Of a stretch of DNA of 62,000 nt, positions 33,751 through 44,554 are shown in pieces. Source of the DNA: Cristatella mucedo (taxonomy: Eukaryota; Bryozoa; Phylactolaemata; Cristatellidae); NCBI GenBank assembly GCA_009760855.2, contig WPIO01000002.1, positions 8,680,001 to 8,742,000 on the forward strand, given 5' to 3'. How positions within the stretch are numbered: the first letter of the stretch is position 1; the number at the start of each line of letters is the position of its first letter. The notes under the pieces are model-generated. The model saw only the letters and a program-made list of their open reading frames with translations. It did no database searches and had not been told where the DNA came from. A program made the translations under genes and the position numbers.

Positions 33751-34815
33751 TACGACATCCGGGAGCGCGGCGTCTGGTCGTGCCGCATCCACCGCTACCT
33801 CGTCTACTCGAGCATCGATTCGTCGGCGTGGATCCTCGTGGCGCTCACCACCGGCCGCCTCGTGTCCATACGCTTTCCCGAGGGCAGCCGACAACGCAAG
33901 GGCGCCGCGCGCGCCCGAATCATCGTGCCGCTGATCGTGGCGGCGCAGCTCGTCTTCAACGCGCCCACGCTCTGGATGCTCGGCGACCAGCCGGTTGCTA
34001 ACGGAAGCGCGAGCCACTGCGGCTACCCGGACGCTGCGGCGGCGCACTACTGGAAAGAAGTGCAGCCCTACTTGTCCTTGACGGAGGCGAGCATTCTGCC
34101 ATTCCTGCTCATGCTCGCCATGAATGCCACCATTGTCGTCGTGCTTCGGCGGCGTAGCCACGACGCGCACAGTGTGTACAGGCGCTCGAGACGCGAGCAG
34201 GGCTTGCCCAATTCCGGCAAGGCTAAGGCCGTCATGCTACTCGTCGTCTCGTTCGTTTTCCTCGCCGCCACTGTGCCGACGTTCATCGATACGGCCATCC
34301 GAGCTATGCTGGTCGTCGATAAGAAGTCGGCCGTTCAGGCGACTTTCAAGCTGATTGACACGCTCGCCACGCTGCTGCTGTACGCCAACGGCGCCGGCAA
34401 CTTCTTTCTATACTGCCTGTCAGGCAAGACGTTCAGGCGGCACTGCCGCACGGCACTGTTGAGTCTGCGCGACCGTGCGCTCGGACGCGTCCCTGCGGAC
34501 CGCTCGTCTTTCTCGCGACGGCGCAGCAGCCTGTTGCCGGTGCCTCGGAGCATGGTGGCTCTGCGTGAAGCCCCGGTCTGGACCTCGGCAGACAGCTCGC
34601 AGGCGGACACGCCGCGAAGCAGTCCACCCTCGCTCCGAAGCAGCCGAGATGCCGGGCGCCAGCCGAACCGGTGCCGGCTACTCGCGGTGACCACGGCTGA
34701 TCACGGCGACCACGGCGTTTCGAACTGCTCAGGCCGTGTCGCCAAGGGCCTGACGTTTCCGACTCCCTTCCCCAGCAGTCACACCGGCGTTAATGCTCGG
34801 CCGTACTCTTGCTAG
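33751..34815 (+). CDS. GPCR unit B, exon 2 (TM3-TM7 and C-tail)
   Basis: Second coding exon, 354 codons plus stop, giving a 481-aa receptor with exon 1. TM3 follows WSC (C138, disulfide partner of C217 in SHCGYP of loop 2) and ends TTGRLVSIRFP: the usual D/E-R-Y is G-R-L (162-164). TM4 is about 184-204, loop 2 has an NGS sequon (211-213), TM5 is ASILPFLLMLAMNATIVVVL. Loop 3 is short and basic. TM6 is MLLVVSFVFLAATVPTFIDT, without the CWxP Trp. TM7 ends NFFLYCLSGKTFRRHC, so NPxxY is NFFLY (344-348), with a Cys for palmitoylation. The pattern resembles invertebrate FMRFamide-type and related orphan peptide receptors; the ligand is unknown. A 14-nt length difference from unit A near 34640 shifts the tail, so this frame runs about 41 codons past the stop of the ancestral tail (GASRT...YS, out of frame to 34690). 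Confidence 0.9.
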   Translation, partial: YDIRERGVWSCRIHRYLVYSSIDSSAWILVALTTGRLVSIRFPEGSRQRKGAARARIIVPLIVAAQLVFNAPTLWMLGDQPVANGSASHCGYPDAAAAHYWKEVQPYLSLTEASILPFLLMLAMNATIVVVLRRRSHDAHSVYRRSRREQGLPNSGKAKAVMLLVVSFVFLAATVPTFIDTAIRAMLVVDKKSAVQATFKLIDTLATLLLYANGAGNFFLYCLSGKTFRRHCRTALLSLRDRALGRVPADRSSFSRRRSSLLPVPRSMVALREAPVWTSADSSQADTPRSSPPSLRSSRDAGRQPNRCRLLAVTTADHGDHGVSNCSGRVAKGLTFPTPFPSSHTGVNARPYSC

Positions 34816-36439
34816 GTTGCGACAGTTGCTGCTATTGCAGCTTGCCGTCTCATCGTGCCGTGCGGCTTTCAGCGACGCCTACATCTCAGTGGATGCAGCG
34901 TCAAAATGACGTTTCGTTTTAAGAAACGCTTCGCTTTGGCAACAGGTCCATTCTTTCGGGCCTTGAAGATGGGAAAGAAAAAAATGCAATACAAAAAAGC
35001 AGTTATCATTCAGCGCCACGCGACATATTACTAGTCTCGGCTGCCAGGCGAGTCCTTTCAAATGCCGGAAGCTTGTCATGAGTTCATTTGCGTGGGGCTG
35101 TGCTAAGTACCTGTACTGCACTCGTTATTGCACTGCCGCCGTCGCCGCGAGCCACCCAGTGACGATACTGCTACTGCTCGCCTCGCTCTTACAGCGTGGC
35201 TTTGCAGCCGCCCGCACCCGTGAGCGCCCGAACTAAACTTCTCAAGGTAAGATGCTGAAAGATGCGATTCTCACCAGATTGCAACGAAGCGGCATCGGCA
35301 AGTCTGTGCATTTTTCTTGAACCAGACTGCTTAATAAGATAATATCTGAAAAATCTCAGTGATTAGAAGCCAATGAAAAATGCATACATACTCTTGATCT
35401 TTTCGGAGACTTCATTTCGTCCAACTGCGGCTCCTATCAGTCGCTGCAATCGCGCTCCGACGGCTCCGCGGAGGCGAGAATATTGCAGGCCTGTTCAACG
35501 TGACAGACAATTTCCACAGGCTAGCTTTGACGTTTGCCGGTATCATTGCAATGTAACTCTATAAGGATGCGAGAAAAGTAAGCAGATCGCACTTTCATTT
35601 ATGTGCACAGCCTGTAGATAATTTTCGCGAGGCTGTACGCTTTGAATGTAGGATGTCAGACAAATTATCGACTCTCGTCAGCACCGTCACTTTGCCAGGT
35701 TAGCAAATTGTAATTGTTCCCACTTCTCGAGCATTATTTTAAAAGAAACAAACGTAAGCAGCTGCACTTCCGGCTTTTAGAGCCCAATAGGAGGAACTCC
35801 GTCAGGAAGCTGAAACGGGCTTCGCTTAGTTGTTTTCAGTTGCCCACGTCTTTACGAGCGCCCTTTTAGAGGCTGAGGCAGAGGCTCAGTAACGGAACTG
35901 GCGTGGATTGGTGAGCAAAAGATCCAACCCCTGCGGCACGATCCAAATTTGACGTCAGCGTCAAGACTTCACACTAGCCGCCAAAGCAAGCCGCTTGGGT
36001 CGCTCTGGATTTGCAAGACGACAGCGGAATTTGGCTTGGCATTAAAGCGTGACATTGGACTTCGCGGTTTCAAGGTCGAGGCCTTCTCTTCACAATCCTC
36101 TAGATAAGGCCACGTAGCCTATCTTAAAAACCACCGCGTAACATTTTTGGAAGATCGCGCTGCTCCAGACCGAAGGTGCTCCGCCCGAAAGACTATATCC
36201 TCTAACTATAAAAGAAAACTCGTCGCTATTAGAAGCACTTTTTGGCGACACGAAGGAGAAGGTTTGCCTTCAGCCACGATTCGCGGTCAGCTGCCTTATA
36301 CAAGATTTCATCACCTCTTCAGTAACTAACATCGTCGTTCTTTTTAAATGAAATTTAGAGCTTCTTTTGAAGCTGATTCTGAACATGCACATCCGTTGTG
36401 AACCACTCTAACAACCTTTCGAGCCCAACCTAGGCGGAA

Positions 36440-36620
36440 AAGTGTGTATATATTATAGTGTATATATATATATATATATATATATGCGTGTATGTATATA
36501 TATATTATAGTGTATATATATATATATATATATATATGCGTGTATGTATAAATATATATATCCAAAATATATATTTATAAATATATATACATATATATAT
36601 ATTTCTATATATACAAATAA
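36440..36620. repeat. (AT)n-rich repeat with GCGTGTATG interruptions
   Basis: TA repeats with two near-identical 60-bp blocks (TATTATAGTG, then TATATGCGTGTATGTA), a tandem duplication inside a microsatellite. Confidence 0.9.
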
Positions 36621-37050
36621 TTTGGCCCAGGAATAACTTGGTTGCTTTAACGAGAAAGGTGGTGGGCTTAAGCCCTGCGGCACATGTACAGCGCCTGAAG
36701 AGCGATGTGTCTCTTGAGGCTCTATAAAAATGAATTGTATTTATAATTTTCTGCGGAATCAAACGATGCAGTTTGGTTCCGCAACAAGTTTCGCATAGTC
36801 AGCAGCCTTTTCACCTCACAACTGTTCTAGTAAACCACGTGCTTCGTAAAGTTAACAATGAACCTCCTCCAAGATATGTGTCTACTACTTGCACTCAGGC
36901 GTAGAATTTATAGCAAGCATATATATCTTACTAGCAGTACAAGTGTGATCTATAAGGGTGAGCCAAAACCTTTGTATAGTCCATTACTAAAAACTCACTA
37001 ACATATACGTGACACTTTTCTGAATTACTGAATGCTACAGAAGCTTTTTA

Positions 37051-37188
37051 ACAATAATAATAATAATAATGCACTTGATAAAGCGCCCTCAGAGAACTTA
37101 ATCTCTCTAGGCGCTTTAAATTTGCTGCAAAGGGAAATGCAATTGAATGGTGAGTAAAATCATGCTTGATAAACAAACAAAATGAATT
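37051..37188 (-). mobile_element. Short F2 3'-end insertion, private to unit B
   Basis: ATT tail, the hairpin block (GCGCCCTCAGAGAACTTAAT) and about 70 nt of F2 3' UTR on the minus strand. Intron-free alignment with spacer A (GAAGTTTTTTCCGTTGG at about 14480) brackets the insertion exactly, with T-rich flanks as the target. A heavily 5'-truncated F2 insertion. Confidence 0.8.
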
Positions 37189-37577
37189 TTTCTGTTGGAC
37201 TGTGGTTTAGAGAGTTCAGAAGTCACAATTCTTGTGCGACGGCAGTCATTTTTGTGCTGCCGTTTCTACACTATCTCTAAAGTCGTCCTGCTCTGCTACT
37301 TAACTTGTTTTGTCTCTCCGTCTAATGCATAATGCAGTAAATGCAGTAAATGTCTAATGCAGTAAAGCTAATCACGTGTTCTTTGTTGCTTGAGATGAGC
37401 TGTGTTGGCTACCGTATATCGAATGCTACTCGGCCTTGAGTGTGCTATGGGAATACCCCATCAGAGCCACACCATGTAGTTTTACTGCATGTGTAAGGTG
37501 CATAGATGAACATTCATTTCTCTGGGGAAAAATATATTATCGTTAGCTCTGATGGCTTGGGATATGACAAGTACACA

Positions 37578-37578
37578 T

Positions 37579-37648
<70 letters not shown>

Positions 37649-37650
37649 AC
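37578..37650. repeat. (AC)n microsatellite
   Basis: Pure CA run, at the paralogous point to the A tract at 14819-14882. Confidence 0.95.
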
Positions 37651-37845
37651 AGACAAAGGCAATCAACGCCGCTTGCAGTGGATGCCTAACTTTAATGTCA
37701 GTGACCCCCATCGGAAATCACAGTGAAATCAGGAGACCTAAGAAGGGCATTTCGGAGATGGCTATGTGAAGGTTAGGGGTTGCTTCTTTGTTTCTTGGCC
37801 AAGGCTTTGTTGAATCTAACCTCTCTGGTAAGCGAGCAACTTGCT

Positions 37846-38126
37846 GCCTCGTACGTACCTCAAATCCTTTGGAGACCGTGCTTTTAGTGTGTATGCTCCC
37901 AAAGCCTGTAACTCACTCCCGAATGACGTCACGACATACCCTGACTTGACGACATTTGAAAAGAAGCTAAAAATACACCTGTTTATTTTCCTTATTTATT
38001 TGTTCTTTATCTTCTCATGCGTGCTGACACTGTGAATGCTGCCACTAACAATATTGGCAAGCTGACCCTGTGCATGTCACCTCTAACCATGTTATGCTTG
38101 TTGGCATTGAGCATACTACCACTAAC
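37846..38126 (+). mobile_element. F2 LINE, left part, interrupted by F1
   Basis: Plus-strand F2: RTYLKSFGDRAFSVYAPKAC, then the 3' UTR with CACTGTGAATGCTGCCACT and CATACTACCACTAAC, where it is cut by F1 at 38127 and resumes at 39123 with the GGATCATGCTTCTTTAACGG segment and hairpin remnant. Confidence 0.85.
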
Positions 38127-39064
38127 TGAGAAACTGAATGCTTGCCTTGCCGATATTCGATCCTGGATGCCGGAAAACTACCTGAAATTAAATGATGATA
38201 AAACCGAACTGCTGCTCATAGGACACCCTAAGTGTGTGGCTGGGTTAAAAGGCTTTGCTGTTCTAATAGGTGATCCTATTGTGCGACCTTCACCACGTGC
38301 TCGTAATCTAGGTGTCGTGTTCGACAGCTGCCTCAATTTCAAAAGCTTCATTCAGAAGACTGCCTCTACAGCTAGCCATCACATCCGATCCCTATCCAAG
38401 ATTAGGAGCTGTCTCCCACAGTGGCTTGTAAAAAATTTAACTAGCTCCTTAGCTCAGTTTCGGCTTGATTATTGTAATTCCCTTTTTCCCTTTTGGCTGG
38501 GCTGCCAAAAAAGCTATTAGACCACTGCAGCAGACTATCAATATGGCTGCAAGGCTAGTCTTTAAGTCCCAGCGGTTTGAGCACGTGTCTCCTTTGCTAA
38601 AAGAGCTAGGGTGGATACCGGTTGAGCAACAGATACAGATCAAAGTTCTTACGCTGACCCACAAGGCATATCACGGCTTGGCTCCTTCGTACCTAGCTGA
38701 ACTGTTGCACCAGTTTCGGCCTGTTCGCGCCCTCGGGTCCTGTGTGGACAATAAATTAGCTGTTCCATTCCTCCGCTTAAAGACCATTGGCGACAGAAGC
38801 TCTAGCTCTGCAGGTCCTAGGTTGTGGAACTCGCTTCCACAATTCTTACGCAACGACATCTACTCTCCAACTGCCGACTATGGCACATCTTTTTCAGCGG
38901 TCCTGAACTGCTACTTCTATGCTACTCACTACCTCAACTGCTCTCCTAACTCTGCTATGCTTCCCACTTTCTCTTTGTTGCGTGAGACGAAGTCTGTTGG
39001 CTACCGAATGCGTACCGAAAGCCGCTTAGGCTGTGAGTGCGCTATACAAAACTCTCCCGCGTAA
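38127..39064 (+). pseudogene. LINE RT C-terminal domain (F1)
   Basis: Codes for the part after the catalytic YADD box: LKLNDDKTELLLIGHPKCVA, RNLGVVFDSCLNFKSFIQKT, SLSKIRSCLPQWLVKNLTSS, then after a frameshift near 38490 INMAARLVFKSQRFEHVSPL, LWNSLPQFLRNDIYSPTADY. The catalytic palm is absent, so this is a non-functional fragment. The open frame starting at 38017 begins in F2 3' UTR antisense to nothing coding and is a chimera, so that start is not real. Confidence 0.82.
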
Positions 39065-39122
39065 CACCCACATGGTCTTTCTGACTCTGTGGAGTTACAG
39101 ACGGAGAGGCATTACATTACAT
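38127..39122 (+). mobile_element. F1 LINE nested in F2 (second case)
   Basis: Plus-strand 5'-truncated F1, from EKLNACLADIRSWMPEN to the end of the protein (ESRLGCECAIQNSPA, stop about 39064), 3' UTR and an ATTACATTACAT tail. One frameshift near 38490 (CCCTTTTTCCCTTTT region) breaks an otherwise very well preserved frame. High similarity to 3164-4954 and 52022-53812 marks it as young. Confidence 0.88.
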
Positions 39123-39210
39123 GTTGGATCATGCTTCTTTAACGGTATGTGTAAACTGCCTAGAAAGATATAAAGTTCTCTAAGGGGAGTATACTAATAC
39201 TAATCATTGT
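39123..39210 (+). mobile_element. F2 LINE, right part with 3' end
   Basis: TGTTGGATCATGCTTCTTTA, CTGCCTAGAAAGATATAAAG, TTCTCTAAGGGGAG, and an AT-rich tail: end of the F2 interrupted at 38126. Confidence 0.75.
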
Positions 39211-40829
39211 TATTACACGCGAACACCGGCGAGCGCCCCCCCCCCTACACGCACACATGTCTATTTTCAACTCGGTATCGGTAGTTTTGTTAGTTTTTTC
39301 TACTGGCTTACTACGGCTGTGAGGCGGTGAGCACCGGTCTCTATTTAGCATGTTTATCCCAACCTGTAGGCTGCCGACGTGCGGCAAGACCTATCGCGCC
39401 TCCTTAATTCGCACGGCGGTTGCTTAGGCACTGCAGTCATAGAAATGCGGCCCTATGAGGACCCCTGGCGGCCGCAGCTTATTCAGCTGGGATTTCGTTA
39501 GCACGCTATCGAGATCATCGTGACTCAACTTTTCACTTTGTCGCATCTGCCGTAATGTACGCCCGAGTCGCTCGGAGCTGGTCTTCCTTCTAATTACAGC
39601 TGCGCGGAGTGCTTTCCTTCTTCGCTCGCGTCCGAACGGATCTCACTATTCGCTTCGGTCTCATTCTGCCTTTCGATCTTTTCATTTGACAGGGGCTTTC
39701 CCTCAGCTCGCTCATACACGTGACTTCCGCTTGCACTCTTGCCACTGACCCCCGACGCTGCTGTTTCTCGTCGTCTCTTGTCAACTTCCGTCCTCCCGCT
39801 GCTCATCTCTTTCCTCCTCCTTCTCCTACTTTTCATTATTTGAACCGCCACCAGCTGCCGACGCCTAATTCCTCCGTGTGTAGCGCTTGTACTCCGACCC
39901 TGCGATACGCTAGCTAGATTGTACAGTCCTTGCGGCTAAAGCGCGGCAGCGAACCGACTTTGAGAGTCCCTCTCGGATTCGTATGGTCCAAAACCTGAAA
40001 AGCGCAAAGTGATAAGTGTGGACGGGGACGGCATGAGCTAATAGCGAATAGACGAAGGCAAACTTGCGCAGCATCGCCAGCAGACGATACCGCCACAACG
40101 GAGAAATAGCGCTCCACCTTTGTTCTGTGAGGTATTACTGGGTATTACACGAGAGCTGCGCAGGCGACCTAACCACGAGGCAAGTTCTCACCATCGCCAC
40201 ACGTAGCAGATAGAACGCCCTGCGTCCACTTAAGGGCAGCTTTGCAGTCACTCCGCGATAGCCGTGCACAAGCGAGCCAATAAGCCAGTCAATCTTTAAG
40301 CAGGTCCGCATTCTCGCCTCGAGGCACGCGACGCGAAGATGTTCAAAAAGCAGCCGCGGTCGACACAGCGGAACAACACGACGGCCTATACGGATGCTAA
40401 TCGCTGTCTGGGTAAACATCTAACCATAGGCATGATAGGCACCAGCATGCAGGTTGTACCGCTTTCTTTTGCGTTTCTTCCGATAATTGTAGGGTGCTTT
40501 TACCGATGGGATTTCGTAATGCAGCCCAAGCAATCAACTGCGTAGTATTTTGGGATTACGCGTACGAGTCCTTCTTAGCGCCTCTTACTCAAATTCTGTA
40601 GTAATTTAAGGACAGCATTGTATAGCACATGGGTAGAGTGCAGTTTTTTTCGCTAGGACACCAAACCAAATCACTTAAATACCACTAAGGAGGTATAGGC
40701 GGATCAGCTATCAGTTCATTTCCTTGCAGCCTGCATCGATCGATATAATTATACCTGCCTGGCCGCTAAGATCCTGATGCTAAACAGCGTTTAGATCAAC
40801 CTGATAATTTTGGGCAAACCTAATTCCAC

Positions 40830-41390
40830 GCTCAAATTGCACGACCTCCCCCTCAAATTGGGTCATCTAGGATCACTCCACTGGTTTCGCTCAGTAAATG
40901 AGCGTGGTATTTGTAAAACGACTTGTCTCTGGATGAGCTCATTTGCCTCTACAGTCGAGTCGGACTAGTTTCAGCTAAGCAACATAATTAACACCTCGGT
41001 CTGGTTAGACAAAACTAAGACAGACAAACTAATTCAAGCTTTCGCCGCATCGCGTCTGCATTACTGCAATTACCTGAATTTGAAACTCTTTGTCACTATT
41101 GCTATTCGTCTGACCTGTTGGGAAACTTAAGAGCTATTCAGGTCGTCTCAGGTCTAGCTTGGATATCACCTCACTTCCTGTATCCTGATCAAGCACTGAA
41201 TCAATTTCTAGATCCCAAGTCTTGCTAGGCGTCGCTTCACTGCTGCCCACGAACCATTTGCTTCTCAGCATGCAGTCGTCTGGCTGTCTCACCTTTGCAC
41301 TAAATTAAAATATATTGGAGATCGAGGCTCAAGTTCGCTTTCAAAAACCGTCTGGAACTCACTTCCAGCTACTTTCCCTACGTGTTCCAG
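40830..41390 (+). mobile_element. Old CR1-like LINE relic, RT C-terminus
   Basis: Reading across frames gives traces of NLGVVFDKSLSLDEHI, IQAFAASRLHYCNYLN, DQALNQFLD and KTVWNSLPA, all parts of the RT C-terminal region in order. Dense stops. The 3' flank after 41390 is shared with unit A (21545-21620). Confidence 0.55.
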
Positions 41391-41689
41391 TGTGAATGCA
41401 TGCCTCTGTGTGCTTGATTCAGTGCGCGATTCTAGCTGAAGATGCTGCTAAACGTCGGCCCTGTTCTCGTGCGCTTTAGCATGCTGGCCTTAGCACGATA
41501 ATTTTTTAGCTTTTCAAAAGGATAATACATTTCATTTACCTTTAATTTTGAAACATCTTGCGGGAAGGCTTTAACAATCTTGATTGAGATTGTGTTCTCT
41601 TCGAAGGTCATAAAAACGACCAAATCTTAGTTTCTACTACACAAGTGTTGTCAGAAAAATTTCGAAAATAATTTAAAAATTCTTGCATG

Positions 41690-41875
41690 TGATCAGCGTA
41701 ACATGCTAGGTAGCAATCACGATGGTAATGTCACTGAACCTATTCCTATCCGTCCATCTGATAATATTGATCACACTATTTTACTTGAACAATTGAGAAA
41801 AACAATAAGTGTGGGTGATTTGGCTCTGGAGCGTTTGGAATAGCACTAGTATGATTTTCTATAATCCCCATCGCA

Positions 41876-41911
<36 letters not shown>

Positions 41912-42290
41912 CGCGCGTGTGTGTGCACGCGCGCGCGATAGCGTGTCTGTGCGTCTGTTTTTGTTCAAGTCTCATTCATCAGACAAGTTCCAATTGAAAT
42001 TAAACTAGGGATGTTTCTGATTTCTGTGTTGCTCTTCGTTCATAGTGAGCTTCTTGAAAAAGTACGACAGGCCCATGGTATCTACTACCAATTCTCTACA
42101 TGTAAAAATTAGCTGCACGTGTCACTTAAACCGTCAACATCTGCTGCGCTGCTTGATCAACTGAATACCTGCCTTTGAAAAATTCTGTCATGCTAGTTGA
42201 CCAATTTGAGTAAGCTAAACTATAAAACCAAACTCCTACTCGTAGGTCACTCTAAAATCATGAAAAGACTAAGAAGCTTGGCTTCTCTGG
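41690..42290 (+). mobile_element. Old CR1-like LINE relic, RT core
   Basis: Traces of DGNVTEP, IDHTILLEQLRKTISVGDLA, then after a (GT)n insertion KVRQAHGIYYQFST, LKPSTSAALLDQLNTCL, LNYKTKLLLVGHSK, matching F1 residues roughly 165-330 in order. Heavily mutated; the catalytic YADD is lost. Lies downstream of the C-terminal relic at 40830, so the two are not one colinear copy. Confidence 0.6.
41879..41940. repeat. (GT)n/(CG)n microsatellite inside a LINE relic
   Basis: GT repeat passing into GCGC-rich alternating purine-pyrimidine sequence; Z-DNA-prone composition. Confidence 0.85.
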
Positions 42291-42299
42291 TTTTTAGTT

Positions 42300-42458
42300 T
42301 TTTTTAATGTGGACAAGTAAGGAGATGTCATGACGCAAGTCGGGAGTGAGTTCCGGGCTTTGAGAGCATATGAACTAAAGCCACGTTCTCCAAAGGATTT
42401 GAGATTTTACGAAGTATAGGCAAAGAGTTAAATTTCAAAAAATGAGTGGCAATATGCT
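42300..42458 (-). mobile_element. F2 LINE fragment
   Basis: On + it reads GTCATGACGCAAGTCGGGAG, TTCCGGGCTTTGAGAGCATA and CTCCAAAGGATTTGAGAT: the minus-strand F2 FGDR...PKAWNSLP region. Starts exactly where the plus-strand relic ends. Confidence 0.75.
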
Positions 42459-42514
42459 ATTATTTCTTTAACCAAACGAGCTTATAGAAGACTACCATAA
42501 ATCATTAGCTTAAT

Positions 42515-42681
42515 ACTAGCTGATTTAACCGCCTCTGTGTTAAAGCGACAGAAGAGCCTTTGCGGCCATCACCACTGCTTGCAGCGGCAATAAAGGATCG
42601 CCCGGCCGCAGGATTCGAACCTCGGGACTGAGAACGTGAAAAGCAGCCACCTTAACTTGTGTGCCATCACGGCTCACCTAG
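42515..42681 (-). mobile_element. SINE2 copy
   Basis: Minus strand: head GAGCCGTGATGGCACACAAG, GTTAAGGTGGCTGC, box B-like GAGGTTCGAATCCTGCGG (good RNA polymerase III B box), then GGGCGATCCTTTATTGCC, which is a near-palindrome, AAAGGCTCTTCTGTCGC, and end GTTAAATCAGCTAG. Different head and tail from SINE1, with no F2 hairpin, so its LINE partner is another element or unknown. Confidence 0.8.
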
Positions 42682-42739
42682 CCCACCACAGCCTCGGGAT
42701 TTTGGAGTGACCGCTTGAGAGAAACTCTACCACACGGAA

Positions 42740-43660
42740 TAACTACGATCTTGCAAACCAGGCCGAGCAAAGTAGTGCCTCTTTGCTAGCTCTCCTAGGC
42801 CTCTCAACATTATTTGACGCAATTTACCGTCAGAACCCTCCGCGGCATCCCCCCACTCGCTTTGGTAATACTGGTACAGCACTAAACTGAGTTTGGTTCT
42901 ACCTTATCGAAAGATTTTAGAGTGCCGTTGTAAATGCTTTCGGTCATCAGGCGAGCCCCTCAACTATAGGCTACCTCTGACTTCTGTCTTAAGCCCTTTC
43001 TTTTACTTTCGATAGTCCGCCGATGGCCGACGTTGAGTGCCAAGAACAGTGCGACTCTCATTTCTACGCGCATCACACTCAGCCTTGTCCGTCGACCTTT
43101 CAGATAGTTCAACGCATCCCGCTCTAATAAAAACTAATAAACGCGTAACCTGCATCAATAGCCTTCGCCCTTGCAGAGCCATTAACTTCCTAAATCCCAC
43201 TGACAATAGGACCAATTTAATAATTGTGTGCAAGCGTGCTATCATCCTCAAGTTAAAACTCTCACTCTTAGGATTGGTTAAGTCGCCATCATTGGCTTGA
43301 CGCCTACCCATGATCCAGGAAATTTTTGAATTACTCGTCATTGAATGAGCTCAACGTGTTCACTGTCAATTTGACCAACTACTAACTGACAAAGTTGCAT
43401 TAAAAAACTTTCTTATACAAAATTATGACGGCCAAACTAGTTCCAATGCTTGTGGCATCATGTCTAGATTACTGCAATCTCATCCATTCATGATTCCTGG
43501 TCTGTGCCATTAACCGTGTGCAACTGGTCAAAAACTCACCAGCTGGTCTGGTCTGGTCTGGTCTGCTAGAGTCTGCATAGCCCCATAATCCTTCGAGTTC
43601 TGGCTAAGGCTCATTGGATCTCTATTAGGCACCTAATCAATTTCGAAATTAATTGATTCT
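42740..43660 (+). mobile_element. Old CR1-like LINE relic
   Basis: 42740-43020 shows QSSASLLALLGLSTLFDAIY (the LDLSAAFDTI box), and 43420-43600 shows KLVPMLVASCLDYCNLIHS and INRVQLVKNSPAGLVW, in the LINE order. Many stops. A (CTGGT)4 pentanucleotide repeat sits at 43542-43562. Confidence 0.55.
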
Positions 43661-44554
43661 CTCATCTTTTCAGTACGTTTCACTCGCTGGCACCAGACAA
43701 GCCTACTTGTCCGCCGCCGCCGCCACCTTTTTCTATAAGTGTCCTCCTCCTGCATCATCAGACTCCTCGACGCCTCCAGACGCCTCGTCGTACCTTGAGC
43801 TAAATCAAAATCTTTGGCGGTTGGCCTTCAGTTCTTTAGGCGAAGGGCCTAAAGTAATGAGCTCGCACTGTGCTTCTTTCTTTTTTCCGTATTCACTTTT
43901 CAAAATCTTTGGCCAAAGGTCAAAGGCGCATCCGTTGAACTCGGCCTTTCCCTCACTGCTGCAGCAGCAAACCTGTCTGCTGCTGTGTTATAGTCCCTTC
44001 TCATCTCGATCCCAGGCCGCACTGATTCAGCGTTATCCTGTTTACAAACCGTGGTCCTAATATCGTCAAATATTTTTCTTCTTGGGTGCTTTCTTATCGT
44101 TGTCTGCTTATAGTATTGTGTTTTGTAGCCAAATGCCCTGAATGCCACTAGTCCTTGTTCCTCCGTTGTTTCGTCTTTTGAAACGCTTGGATAGATGTTG
44201 AGTTCTTTTAGGGTGCCACACAGACGACTTCAAATGATTTCTACTAGCAGGCTGAGTTCTGCTGCGCACACTCTGCTCTGGTTTCGTGGGTTTCATTCGC
44301 TTAATGCTTGCTTAGGACTTCGTAGCTGTTATTTACCAAACTCGCTGAATAAACATTCTTTATGGTTTCTCTTAATTTGGCAAGAGCTATTTTAAAATAC
44401 ATTCTAACCAGGTACGTGCGTCTACTTTAAAAACATACGCCACTACCAAAGAGGTCTGGCCAGGGCCAGAACTCTGATTGGATTCTTCAGACGAATTTTT
44501 CGTCTGCATATACGCCACATTTGTGTGACCTGAAGTTTGCTCAGCCAATCACCT

